Positions 1 through 8,619 of a stretch of 64,000 nt of DNA are shown here, piece after piece. The stretch's first letter is position 1, and each line of letters opens with the position of its first letter. The translations under genes were made by a program, and so were the position numbers. The notes beneath the pieces are model-generated. The model was not told where the DNA came from. It saw nothing but the letters and a program-made list of their open reading frames with translations, and did not search any database. This DNA is from DATFVJ01 sp035517695 (GTDB taxonomy: Bacteria; Actinomycetota; Actinomycetes; Streptosporangiales; Streptosporangiaceae), in NCBI GenBank assembly GCA_035517695.1, contig DATIYI010000033.1, positions 1-64,000 of the forward strand, in the 5' to 3' direction.

Positions 1-1367
1 CATTCGCGGTCCACGGTGGCGAGCGCCTTCTTCGCCGGTTCCTGCAGGCCAGGAGCGCTCATCTGCGTCCAGCGGGCCTCGTCGATCACGCCGATCGCCT
101 CGTCCCAGGCGGCGCCGGCCTCTTCCAGCCGGGCTGCCGCTTCCCGCGGCGCGGGTGCCGCAGCCTCCGCCCACGCGGTCATGAGCTGCGCGTGCGCGGC
201 GTACAGGTTCTTGATCCGCTCCAGCCACGCCGCTGTCCAGTACTTCAGCTGGGCGGGGTTCGCGTCGCCGGCCCGCACGAAATACCTCCGGATGTGCGCC
301 CAGCAGTAAAGATTGACCAGGCCGTCCGCTTTCTTCCCGGCGGACTGGTAGACGGCGTAGAAGTCGCTGGAGATCACCAGCCGCCGCGGCTCGCCTCCAT
401 CCGCGGTGAGCTGCCCTGTCTTCTCGTCGATGCCGGCGTGGCGGGCCAGGACCGTCCCGGCGCGGGTGGCGTCCATGGCGAAGCAGGCGGTGTCCGGGCC
501 CAGGAACGCCCACAGCCACCACTTGACCGGGCCGTCTGCCTCCTGCGGGGCGAGGACCCGCCACGTCGTCTCGTCCGCGTGCAGGTGCCACGACTGGCGC
601 GACCGCGCCGTGATGGCCTCCTCCAGCGGCACGAGCAGCGCCCCGGCCCGCGCGCACGCCCCGGCCAGCGTGCCCGGCGAGATCTCCGCGCCCTGCCTGG
701 CCAGCCCCGTCACCAGCGAGTTCATGCTCCGCCCCGCCGCGAACCGCTCCGTGAACACCATCGCGAGGAACCCGTTGGTGAAAAGGCCCTTGCCGATCGC
801 CTTCGGCGGGCCGGGCGCCGTCACCGTCGCCGGGACCCGGCACGAGCAGGCCCGCCGGTACCGGCGCCGGCAGTCCGCCCGCACCCGCACCACGACCAGC
901 CAGTCCAGCTGCTCCGTCACATGATCGCTGCCCAGGCCCGTAAACGGCGTCCCGCACTCCGGGCAGCAGTAGCCGCCCCCGAAATCCCAGACCACCTCAA
1001 CCCGGGGCAGATGCGCGTAATCCCGCCGCCCCGCCCGCGCCCCCGGGCCCCGCTTCTTCCCGCCCGTGCCGCTCCCGCGCTCCCAGCCCTGATCCTGCCC
1101 CCCGCCGCCGTCCGCAGACGGCTCCGGCCGCGCCCGCTCCGACGACCGCCCGAACACCATCCGCTGCAAAACCGCCAGGTCAGCCCGCACCCGCTCCAGC
1201 TCAGCCGCCTGCTCCGCGTTCTCCGCCCGCAGCCGCGCGTTCTCCGCCCGCAGCTCCTCCGCCAGCCGCGCCAGCCGCTCATTGGCCTCCAGCGCCGCAG
1301 CCAGCACATCTCGCAGCGGCGCCTCAGCATCCTCCGAACCCGGGACAACGCCCGCCGTAACCGACAC
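1..1367 (-). CDS. IS66-family transposase (TnpC-like), partial
   Basis: This is a DDE transposase of the IS66 type. The reading frame stays open from a GTG at 1367 to the left edge, about 455 residues, so the C-terminus lies outside the window. In order it shows a Leu/Glu-rich coiled-coil N-terminus (about residues 20-60), a linker, a Cys-rich zinc-finger-like block (YCCPECGTPF, later ACSCRV), and the catalytic domain with the HADETTWRV signature near residue 260. Aromatic motifs WLWAFLG, FYAVY and AHIRRYF follow, as in IS66 transposases. An in-frame TGA lies just upstream of the chosen start; TTG and CTG starts a few codons upstream are possible. No tnpA or tnpB partner is visible upstream. 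No frameshift is seen, so this copy could be functional if its end is intact. Terminal repeats could not be placed. Confidence 0.88.
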   Translation of the reverse strand, partial: MSVTAGVVPGSEDAEAPLRDVLAAALEANERLARLAEELRAENARLRAENAEQAAELERVRADLAVLQRMVFGRSSERARPEPSADGGGGQDQGWERGSGTGGKKRGPGARAGRRDYAHLPRVEVVWDFGGGYCCPECGTPFTGLGSDHVTEQLDWLVVVRVRADCRRRYRRACSCRVPATVTAPGPPKAIGKGLFTNGFLAMVFTERFAAGRSMNSLVTGLARQGAEISPGTLAGACARAGALLVPLEEAITARSRQSWHLHADETTWRVLAPQEADGPVKWWLWAFLGPDTACFAMDATRAGTVLARHAGIDEKTGQLTADGGEPRRLVISSDFYAVYQSAGKKADGLVNLYCWAHIRRYFVRAGDANPAQLKYWTAAWLERIKNLYAAHAQLMTAWAEAAAPAPREAAARLEEAGAAWDEAIGVIDEARWTQMSAPGLQEPAKKALATVDRE

Positions 1368-2414
1368 GCAGCACAGCAAACACGGTCAGCAGTCGCAAAT
1401 CACGCACCACACACCACGTGTCGCGGGCCATCGCCGGCACCACAGCCCGCCCGCACGCCACGCGGTTTCCGAATACTTACGTACCCAGTACCCTGCGTGA
1501 CATGTGAGCTGCCTTGATCTGCGTATCGCGTGGAGTGCGTGGCCCGGCGTGCGCCGGGCGGGCCTCCCCAAGGCTGAGCCCGGCGCTGACGCCGGCCAGC
1601 GGCGCCGCGTGGGGCGGCGCCTTGATTTCATATACGGCTGGATTCGGCGGCGGATCCAGATCCAGCCCAAGATCCAGGCCGTCCGAAGCCCCCTTCTTGG
1701 AAAGCCGAAGGTCTTACACACCGGTCACCACAACACCGCAGCCTGCGACTACTCCAACCGGAATGCCGACCTGGGCACGCAGGCATGATTGCCGACGCTC
1801 ACCTGCCCGAAGAGCCCATCCGATACAGATCGGCGGCTCGGCGTGCGGTTATCAAGAGCTCTCAGCACCGTTGGCCATCCTGACCACGGCCGAGCAGGCA
1901 GGCGTTCAGGCCGTATGTTTATGCGTCGGCAGCGCTGGGCGTGAACGCCCGCTTCTGCCGCGATGAGGTACGTCGCGCTACCAGCGATAAGGGGAGCAAG
2001 CCACGGAGCGCTGGCCGCAGGCCCAGTTCGCGACCACATGCGGCGCCGCTGGCGCACCCGCCGCGGTTGATGCGCCTGCGCACCCCGGCCCGACGCCGAT
2101 CGCAGAGCGTGATCAGCACTCGGTAGCAGACGCGCGAAGATCCGCCGATCTGTATTCCAGCATCGACTCCGTGCTGGATGCTGCTGTGTACTCAGATCGA
2201 GTGTTATTGCATACCTGCCATGACCGCCGATGCTCTCTGCGGCAGGCGCGTCGGCCAGTAGCAGGCGCTGGCGGCTCACTGCCAGGCGGCACCGCGGGGG
2301 GCGCTGGTTACTTGACCCATGTCTTCGTGTCTGCTGCCGGGTGGCCCGTATCGGCTGGCCCGCAATCCGCGATGTGGGCGGGAGAGGTTGTCGTCTGGCT
2401 GGGCTGGCGCTGTT
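1368..2414. other. Intergenic accessory DNA without a recognisable gene
   Basis: About 1 kb between the IS66 transposase start and the SSB-like remnant. Several open frames exist on both strands, but none resembles a known family or has a convincing ribosome binding site. The only structure noted is a pair of inverted repeats, listed separately. It is probably debris between mobile elements. Confidence 0.5.
1822..2156. repeat. Segment bounded by 14-bp perfect inverted repeats
   Basis: The sequence ATACAGATCGGCGG at 1823-1836 recurs inverted at 2142-2155, with near-matches extending outward. The ~335-bp interval contains no recognisable gene. Size and inverted ends resemble a small non-autonomous element or an IS remnant, but no target duplication was identified, so this is an inference. 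Confidence 0.35.
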
Positions 2415-2597
2415 CTACGGCCACCGGGCTGTCTGGGCGGGATGGCCCTTGAGCTCGGTAAAGCTGCCGTCGTCCTCGCGGCGGTAGTGGTTCTGTCCGA
2501 AGCGGGCATAGAAACGTGCCTCGCCGTCGTCGTTGAACGTCAGTCGCGGGTCGCTGGCGATGAACCCCTTGATCGACGGTTCGGTCTTGATCGCCAT
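2415..2597 (-). pseudogene. Truncated SSB-like protein of conjugative elements
   Basis: A 60-codon frame starts at an ATG (2597) with a strong ribosome binding site, GGGAGG six bases upstream. The first ~48 residues match the N-terminal OB-fold of the SSB-like proteins carried by actinobacterial integrative elements: an IKGFIASDP strand, then GEARFYAR, then RREDDGSF. After FTELK the expected continuation of the domain is missing and an unrelated short tail runs to a TAG. Intact members are over 100 residues, so the OB fold is cut and single-strand DNA binding is unlikely. It lies ~100 bp downstream of the TraG-like pseudogene on the same strand, which supports a former shared transfer module. 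The family call rests on recalled motif similarity. Confidence 0.6.
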
Positions 2598-2695
2598 GAT
2601 GTACCTCCCAGGCTCGGGCCAATGAGCGAGCACCGGCCGGTGCTCCGACATGAGAGGTGCGCCACCGATCCCCACCCGCCCGGTCGGCGGGCAGG

Positions 2696-4932
2696 TCAGG
2701 CGGCGGAGCGCAAGGTCTGCTCGACCTGGCGGCGCCCGGCGGCGAGCTGGTCGGCGTCCTTGCGGCCCGTCCATGGGCGCAGGTCAGTCACGATCGGCGG
2801 CCCAGCGCGCAGGAGGATCGTGCCAAGCCCGAACGGCATCGTCCGCAAAGCGTCCGGGGGCAGGATCGGGACGCGGCGGATCGAGCGCTGATGCGACCGG
2901 CCGCCGGTTGCGTCGGTGGTGGTCGAGTCGGTGGTCTCGTCGCGCTCGCCGATCAGGATGGAGAGGTCTTGCAGGTCGCGGCTGTTGGACTCCCCGCCAA
3001 GGATGACCTTGACGATCGCGGTGTCGGAGATCGCGGCAGCCTGGTTCTCGCCCCATTTCTGCCGGGCCTGCGCCATCGACTGCAACACCGTCAACGTCGT
3101 GATCCCGGTCCCGCCACCGTCGGACGCCAACAGCAGCGGCGGGTCCAGGCGGCCGCCGGGTGAGCGGGCCGCGTGGCGGCGGGCCGTCTCGGTCAAATCC
3201 TCGATGAACGCCGACACCAACGCCGCCGACGCGCCCGCCCCGGCCCCGGTCGCCAACAGATACAGGGTGCCGTGCTCGGCCAGGAACGCATCCGGGTCGA
3301 AGTGCTCACCGTCGAGTGGGGTCACGGCATCGAGCACGCGAGGGTCGGCGAGGGCCTTGAAGGCGAGCCCTACGCCTTGCCAGATCGAATCACGGGTGCG
3401 GGGGTCAGAGTCGATCATCGACTCCAGCGAGTCCGCCCACGCCTCCGCCGCCCGACCGTCACTCTGGAGGACGTGAACGGCGTCGGCCGCGGCGGTCGGG
3501 TTGAGCGCCCACTGACACAACGTCCGGGCGTCACGCCCGTCGAGGGCGGCGGCGTGCAGCAGGGCTTGGATGGCGGCGGCGGTCTTGCCCTCCCAGAACC
3601 CAACCCGCCGCCCTCCACACCACCACCACCACCACCAAGGCCGGTGCCTGCGGCGAGGCCGGTGGCGCGGATCACCGCCGTCAACGGCTCGTCGCAGCCA
3701 CGAACCGGCGACCACCGCAGCCCCGCTGAGAGGCCCGGCGCCGAGTGCTGGGGATCGAACACCGCGACCGGCCCGACTTGTTGGCGGGTCGTGAGGGTGA
3801 TGGTGAGGTTGTCGGGGCGGGTCGAGGTCGTCACCACCGCACCCGGCGCGTCCAAGATCGCGTTGATGACGACATGGAGGCCCTTGCCCGAGCGCGGCGG
3901 AGCGACCAGCAGCATCGAGTCCTCGACCGACGCCCATACCTGTTGGCCTTTTGCTCGCCCGAGCAGATACCCGACCTCGGCCGGGGAGGGTTTGCGCAGC
4001 GAGGGGCGCAGCGTCGCGGCCCTGCGACGCAGCGCCCGCCCGGAGGCGACGTTGCGAATCTGCGCGGTAGTGGCGAGCCCAGCCCGCCTGCGAGGATCGT
4101 AGCTGGAGTCATGCGCGCGAACCAAGCGGACTACCAGCCAGGCGACGACCCCGACCACGGCCAGTAGACCGGCGACGACGGCCCAATAGGCGAATGGGCT
4201 CAGCCCCGGCGCCCGCAACGCAGCGGCGGGCGGGGTCGGATGGGCAAGCACCGCGAGCCCAGCTCCGAGACTCCCCACCGGATGGTGAGTGCCGGTGAGC
4301 CAGGCGGCGATCGTCCCCGCCACGCGCAACAGCCCAGCCAGCACGCCCAGCGCGGCGATCAGCCCCAGCCCAATGTTGATCGCGGTGTCGTTGCCCGACC
4401 GGGCCCGTCTGGCCGGTTCCCGCCGCCACCACCGCATCGGTCGGGCCGGGTGCGCCGGGAGGCTGCCGCGGACGATCGTTCCCGACGCAGAACCCAACAA
4501 CACCACTTCGCCGGTCGGTCGTGGCGGCTCCGGCGGACTTGTGAGGGAAGCTGCGCCGTGTTCGTCGGCGCGGGTGCTCGTGGCGATGACCGCGACCAGT
4601 ACGGTCTCGCCCGCCAAGAACCCCTCACCTCGCAACAGCGGCCCCTCACCCGGCTCGCCCTTCTCGTGGTCGCTGTCGGGCTTGGACGCTGGGGCGCGGG
4701 GTTGGAGGATGTCGGCGTACCGCGACCCGTCGGGCTCGCGGACCTCGGCCCGGACCGGCCCGCCGACTTGCTCGGCGATGCTCGCCAAAGCTGCACCCAG
4801 CTCGTCCCGACAGATCGGCCCGTCCGGACAGTCGATCGCGTCGTGGTGGTCGATGTTCCCGACAGCGATCCGGGCAAGGCCGCTGTCATCGACGGTGACG
4901 ACTACCTGCGGTAGTACCACCGGCACCGCCAC
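2696..4932 (-). pseudogene. TraG/VirD4-like type IV coupling protein, frameshifted
   Basis: This is a coupling ATPase that would link relaxase-bound DNA to a mating channel. Frame one starts at GTG 4932 (VAVPVVLPQVVVTVDD) and encodes an N-terminal region, two or three membrane segments (around GLIAALGVLAGLL and WAVVAGLLAVVGVVAW), then a Walker A motif, APPRSGKG. At a GGT-repeat tract (about 3619-3637) the frame shifts. Homology resumes in another frame as GFWEGKTAAAIQALL and runs to a stop at 2696 through SNSRDLQDLSILIGERDE and QRSIRRVPILPPD. A second lesion is an apparent in-frame loss where LLLASD should continue through the Walker B region; the text jumps to GGGTGITTL. Two independent defects make it almost certainly dead. 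It neighbours VirB4-like and SSB-like fragments of the same decayed element. Confidence 0.8.
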
Positions 4933-4982
4933 GGCCGCGGGCCGATCGAGCCGGGTGTCAGGAGCGCCGTGGCTGGCGCGCG

Positions 4983-5096
4983 TCAGCGTGCCGTCGCTGC
5001 CACCCGGTTGTTCTGCTGATCCCACGCCCGGTAGGTGCGTAGGACCGTCCACCCCGCCAATGCGTGCGCAGCCCGTCCGCGCGGGCGAGCCGACAT
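4983..5096 (-). CDS. Small ORF between VirB4-like and TraG-like remnants
   Basis: A 37-codon frame with an ATG at 5096, beginning 11 bases after the stop of the VirB4-like fragment and ending 50 bases before the TraG-like start. The product is basic and rich in Ala and Arg, with a central GWTVLRTYRAWDQ. It has no recognised domain. Its tight fit between two transfer genes suggests it was a small gene of the element, but the frame may be incidental. Confidence 0.3.
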   Translation of the reverse strand: MSARPRGRAAHALAGWTVLRTYRAWDQQNNRVAATAR

Positions 5097-5107
5097 GGCC
5101 GCGAACC

Positions 5108-5414
5108 TCAACGTTGCTCTGTCGAGTCACGCATCCTGGCGGTGGTGTCGAAGATGGTCGGCTCGGCCGCGTGAAGCTGGTGCTGCACGACAAATGAGCG
5201 GTCTTTGATCCGCCAGAGTCCTTGGCCGGCGCCGAGCTGGGGAAGCATCTTCTGCTCGGTCCCGGTGAGGTTGAGCATCGCGGCGGTGGAGCCGAGCTGG
5301 TCGGACTCCTGGCGGTAGATGATCCGCGTCTCCGCGTTCGCGAGATACGTTGACTGCGACAACGACGTGGCCCCGGACAACGCCACGACCCGCAGAGGCG
5401 GCGAGCTGGCAAGT
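5108..5414 (-). pseudogene. C-terminal fragment of a VirB4/TraC-like transfer ATPase
   Basis: An open stretch of ~90 codons resembles the end of the large AAA ATPase of type IV secretion and conjugation systems. The series ALSGATSLSQ, YLANAETRIIYRQES, MLPQLGAGQGLWRI and a final FDTTARM match the segment after the Walker B region in actinobacterial integrative elements. A TGA lies in frame a few codons upstream (5414-5416), so everything N-terminal, including both Walker motifs, is gone. The first usable start is GTG 5386, but this is unlikely to be a real gene start. It immediately precedes the TraG-like pseudogene on the same strand, as expected for a former transfer operon. Confidence 0.6.
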
Positions 5415-5571
5415 CAGTGACGAACCTGGCCGTGCGGCCCTAATTGCTTCATCAGGAGGCCCGTGGTCGGGCATTAGGTTCTCATCATGGACGGTCATTC
5501 CGGGCCTCTGGGAAGCCGGTGGCGCTCACATGCCGCGGTCCTGTTCCGGCCCAATTCGTCGTTGTTCAAGA

Positions 5572-5985
5572 TCATTGTCCCCTGGGATCAAGTAGCTCCG
5601 CAAGGAGGGATTGGACTCGCTTGTCGATCTCGTCGATGATGGGTCGCACGTCTTGGATGGGCAGTCCGGCGGGGTCGGGGAGGTCCCAGTCGAGGTATCG
5701 CTTGCCGGGGTAGTAGGGGCAGGTATCGCCGCAGCCCATCGTTACGACCACATCGGCGGCCCGGGCAAGCTCGTCGGTGAGCGGTTTGGGGAACTCTCTG
5801 CTTGGGTCGAGACCCCGTTCCCTGAGCACCGCGACGACGGAGGGATTTACCGCGCTTGCTGGTTCGGAGCCGGCTGAGCGTACCTCGACCTTTCCCACCG
5901 CGTAGTGGTCGAGCAGGACCTTGGCGGCCAGGCTGCGCCCGGCGTTGTGGATACACAAGAACAGCACCTCGGGTTTGGCGGTCAT
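5572..5985 (-). CDS. arsC: Arsenate reductase, low-molecular-weight phosphatase fold
   Basis: This enzyme reduces arsenate to arsenite in the cytoplasm so that it can be exported. The 137-residue product has the phosphatase-like P-loop CIHNAGRS near the N-terminus, which supplies the nucleophilic Cys, and later GCGDTCPYYPGKRYLDWDLPDP-type residues typical of LMW-PTPase arsenate reductases. The electron donor (thioredoxin or mycothiol) cannot be read from the sequence; mycothiol is plausible in an actinomycete. The ATG at 5985 overlaps the TGA of acr3 (ATGA arrangement), indicating translational coupling and deciding the start over a longer open frame. It is the last gene of arsI-acr3-arsC. 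Unlike the surrounding transfer genes it shows no lesion. Confidence 0.88.
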   Translation of the reverse strand: MTAKPEVLFLCIHNAGRSLAAKVLLDHYAVGKVEVRSAGSEPASAVNPSVVAVLRERGLDPSREFPKPLTDELARAADVVVTMGCGDTCPYYPGKRYLDWDLPDPAGLPIQDVRPIIDEIDKRVQSLLAELLDPRGQ

Positions 5986-7082
5986 GCGACTACTCCGGTT
6001 GGGTAAAACCGCTGGCGTGCCCACAGCGCTACATAGACGAGAGCGACCAGCACAGGGACCTCGATCAGGGGACCGACGACCCCGGCGAGGGCCTGACCCG
6101 ATGTGACGCCAAAGGTGCCGATGGCGACGGCGATCGCCAGCTCAAAGTTGTTGCCCGCGGCGGTGAACGCCAGGGTCGCGGTCCGCTCGTAGGGCAGACC
6201 GATCATCCGACCCCAGGCGAACGCACCAGTCCATATGACGGCGAAGTAGCCAAGCAGCGGGAGCGCGACGCGGGCCACGTCACCTGGTCTGGCGGTGATC
6301 GTGTGGCCCTGGAGGGCAAAGAGCACAACGATGGTAAACAGCAGCCCGTAGAGCGCGAACGGACCAAGCCGCGGCAGCAGGCGACGCTCGTACCACTCCC
6401 GGCCCTTGACTCGCTCTCCGAGGGTCCGGGTGGCAAACCCGGCGGCAAGCGGGACGCCGAGGAAGATGGCGACGGTCTGTGCGATCCGCCCGAGTGAAAA
6501 GTGCAGACCGACCGTAGACAGCCCTAGCCAGCCGGGCAGGACCCGGAGGTAGAAATAGCCGAGCAGTGCGAACGCGACGATCTGGAACAGAGAGTTGACG
6601 GCGACGAGCACCGCTGCGGCCTCCCGATCGCCGCAGGCAAGGTCGTTCCAGATCAGCACCATCGCGATGCAACGGGCCAGGCCAACGATGATGACCCCGG
6701 TCCGAAACGCGGGCTGGTCAGGTAGCAGCAGCCAGGCCAGCGCGAACATGACGACGGGACCGACCAGCCAGTTCAATACGAGCGAGGACACCAACAGTCG
6801 CCGGTCCGTCCTGACCGGCCCGAGCTGGCCGTACCGGACCTTGGCGAGCACCGGATACATCATCACCAGCAGCCCAACGAAGATCGGCAGCGACGTACCA
6901 GAGGTCACCTGAACAGCGCTGAGATGCCGCCCGAGACTGGGGATGGCGCGCCCGAGGCCGATCCCGGCGGCCATCGCCGCGATGATCCACACCGGCAGGA
7001 ACCGATCCAGCAGCGACAGACGGCCTACCACGGGCACCCCCGGATCGGGTGCAGCCGTTGCGTCGATCAGGACCTCGGTCAC
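5982..7082 (-). CDS. acr3: Arsenite efflux permease, ACR3 family
   Basis: An inner-membrane arsenite exporter of ~366 residues with about ten hydrophobic segments, the usual size and topology for ACR3/ArsB-2. Diagnostic stretches include GLARCIAMVLIWNDLACGD, which carries the conserved Cys of the family, and FTAAGNNFELAIAVAIGTFG. A longer open frame extends upstream, but the GTG at 7082 (VTEVLIDATAAPD) sits 10 bases after the arsI stop and gives the right length. The gene is translationally coupled to arsC downstream. The module is bracketed by decayed mobile-element genes, so it was probably acquired with, or inserted into, that element. The permease frame is intact, so arsenite efflux is likely functional. 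Confidence 0.9.
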   Translation of the reverse strand: MTEVLIDATAAPDPGVPVVGRLSLLDRFLPVWIIAAMAAGIGLGRAIPSLGRHLSAVQVTSGTSLPIFVGLLVMMYPVLAKVRYGQLGPVRTDRRLLVSSLVLNWLVGPVVMFALAWLLLPDQPAFRTGVIIVGLARCIAMVLIWNDLACGDREAAAVLVAVNSLFQIVAFALLGYFYLRVLPGWLGLSTVGLHFSLGRIAQTVAIFLGVPLAAGFATRTLGERVKGREWYERRLLPRLGPFALYGLLFTIVVLFALQGHTITARPGDVARVALPLLGYFAVIWTGAFAWGRMIGLPYERTATLAFTAAGNNFELAIAVAIGTFGVTSGQALAGVVGPLIEVPVLVALVYVALWARQRFYPTGVVA

Positions 7083-7092
7083 GGCCGGTCGC

Positions 7093-7569
7093 TCAGCAGC
7101 ACGAGGCGCCACGATCGGCGACCACACCGGCCAGGTCGGGACGAGCAGCACAGCACACCGCACCTGAAGGACTCTCGGCCCGGAGGGAGCCAGCGGGCGT
7201 CTCGGCATCGGCCAGGACCGTGTAGACCTCCCACGGCTCCCCACCAGGACCATCCACCCACACCTTGTCCTGCACGGCATAGCAGCACTTCGTCTGATCC
7301 TCAACCGCGGTCGCCAGTCCGGCAGCGGCAAGGCGGGCGTGCGCTGCGGCGACCTGTTCGGTGGTCTCTACCTCAACGCCCAGGTGGTTGAGCTCCCCCG
7401 GCTTTTGGTCCGCATCCTCGATCAGAACCAGCTTGAGCGGTGGTTCGGCGATAGCGAAGTTGGCGTAGCCGGGGCGGACCTTGGCTGGCTCGACCGCAAA
7501 CAGCTTGGAATAGAAGTCGATGGCGTCGTCCAGGTTTGAGACGTTGAGGGCGAGTTGCACGCGGGACAC
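7093..7569 (-). CDS. ArsI/CadI-family metalloenzyme (VOC fold)
   Basis: A vicinal-oxygen-chelate (glyoxalase-like) protein of ~158 residues. The N-terminal SRVQLALNVSNLDDAIDFYS and the central LNHLGVEVE are VOC features. TKCCYAVQDKVWVDGPGG carries the vicinal Cys pair found in ArsI C-As lyases and in cadmium-induced CadI proteins. The C-terminus adds more cysteines (AVCCAARP, then a terminal ASCC), probably extra thiol ligands. ArsI enzymes break the carbon-arsenic bond of trivalent methylarsenicals, but members of this combined family are not always active on them, so the substrate is inferred from context. GTG 7569 is chosen because CAGGAGG lies upstream. First gene of the ars operon, divergent from arsR. 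Confidence 0.82.
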   Translation of the reverse strand: MSRVQLALNVSNLDDAIDFYSKLFAVEPAKVRPGYANFAIAEPPLKLVLIEDADQKPGELNHLGVEVETTEQVAAAHARLAAAGLATAVEDQTKCCYAVQDKVWVDGPGGEPWEVYTVLADAETPAGSLRAESPSGAVCCAARPDLAGVVADRGASCC

Positions 7570-7589
7570 GACCGGAACCTCCTGGTAAG

Positions 7590-7605
7590 ATCGACACACG
7601 TCGAT
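7590..7605. promoter_or_regulatory. Palindromic operator between arsR and the ars operon
   Basis: ATCGAC-ACAC-GTCGAT is a perfect 6-bp inverted repeat with a 4-base spacer, 20 bases upstream of the arsI start and 60 bases upstream of arsR. Size, symmetry and position match operators of ArsR/SmtB repressors, so one ArsR dimer could control both directions. The assignment is by position and shape only. Confidence 0.6.
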
Positions 7606-7664
7606 GTGACTCAGCCAGTATGGCTATCAGATCGACCGCTGTCAATGTGATGCGGAGGCTCGCT

Positions 7665-8015
7665 GTGCCCGTAAAGACCAAAGTCAAGGCGCTCGACGAG
7701 CGGACCTACGACGTTTGTTGCCCAGCGGTCACCGCCGCCCCGCTCGACGAGGCCGATGCCACTGACCTAGCCCGCGTACTGTCCGCCCTGGCCGACCCGG
7801 TACGGCTCCGGCTCCTATCCATCGTGGCCTCCAGCCCCGAAGTCTGCTCCTGCGACCTGGAGAACCCGCTCGGTAAGAGCCAACCGACGGTCTCGCACCA
7901 CACCAAGGTCTTGGCCGACGCTGGCCTCATCTCGGGCGAGAGGCGCGGCAAGTGGACCTGGTGGCACGCCAACCCCGACCGGCTCGCCGCCATCCGAACA
8001 GCCCTCGGCGGCTAA
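7665..8015 (+). CDS. arsR: ArsR/SmtB-family metalloid-responsive repressor
   Basis: A winged-helix dimeric repressor of ~116 residues that releases DNA on binding arsenite or a related metal(loid). The core LARVLSALADPVRLRLLSIV and the recognition helix KSQPTVSHHTKVLADAGLIS are typical. Candidate thiol ligands are the N-terminal CC in DVCCPAVT and the Cys pair in PEVCSCDLENP at the start of the DNA-binding helix region. GTG 7665 is preferred because GCGGAGG precedes it; a longer frame starts at 7620. It is divergent from arsI-acr3-arsC with a palindromic operator between them, which supports autoregulation and control of the operon. No damage is seen. Confidence 0.88.
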   Translation: MPVKTKVKALDERTYDVCCPAVTAAPLDEADATDLARVLSALADPVRLRLLSIVASSPEVCSCDLENPLGKSQPTVSHHTKVLADAGLISGERRGKWTWWHANPDRLAAIRTALGG

Positions 8016-8120
8016 CTCGCTATCCCATCCAGGGCGCTAGAGGCGAAAGGCCACGACGCCCCTCCATCCCTATCCGGGACCCTTACCCAAGAACGCCGAC
8101 CGGACGAGTAAACTAGCAAG

Positions 8121-8615
8121 CTAGCCCAAACGCATCCTCGGCTCGTCGAGGAACACCAGTTCCGGGTCGCCGATCAGGGCCAGGGCCACGTCCAGCCGCC
8201 TGCTCTGGCCGCCCGACAGCCGGCCGCACCTGGCAGTGGGCCGATCCGCCAGACCCACCAGCTCAAGCGTCTCAGCCACCGCCCGCGCCCCCGGGTAGTA
8301 GCCGGCATAAAGCGAGACGCACTCCTCGACCGTGAGCTCGGCCTCCGGCTCAGACTCCTGCAAGACCACGCCGATACACGCCCGCCACCCCGGCGGCGGA
8401 CGTGCCGGGTCTGCTCCGAGCACTTCCACCTCGCCGCCGTCGCGGCTCCGGTAGCCCTCCAGTGTCTCGACGGTCGTCGTCTTCCCCGCGCCGTTCGGCC
8501 CCAGGAACGCAAAAATCTCACCCGTCCGGACCGTCAGATCGATCCCGCGCACCGCCTCAACGTCCTCGTACCGCTTCCGCAGCCCGCGGATGACCCGGAT
8601 CGCAACCCCGCCGTC
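8121..8615 (-). pseudogene. ABC transporter ATPase, truncated at both ends
   Basis: The nucleotide-binding domain of a drug-export-type ABC-2 transporter. IRGLRKRYEDVEAVRG is followed by Walker A (GPNGAGKT), the signature LSGGQSRRLD and Walker B (LVFLDEP). Directly after LVFLDEP the family's continuation (H-loop and beyond) is replaced by RMRLG and a TAG inside the palindrome CTAGCAAGCTAG (8113-8124). At the other end no start codon fits: the frame reads straight through into integrase-derived sequence. No permease partner is present. Probably a recombination-cut gene with no transport function. Confidence 0.75.
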
Positions 8616-8619
8616 GCTG

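Noticed and set aside
192..1517. Long plus-strand open frame of 441 codons opposite the transposase
   Set aside because: It is antisense to the IS66 transposase; the product is Arg/Pro/Ala-rich without any family motif, as expected for the complement of a high-GC gene.
3415..5412. Programmed frameshift in the TraG-like gene
   Set aside because: A slippery heptamer is not evident, and a second lesion (Walker B loss) makes simple decay more likely.
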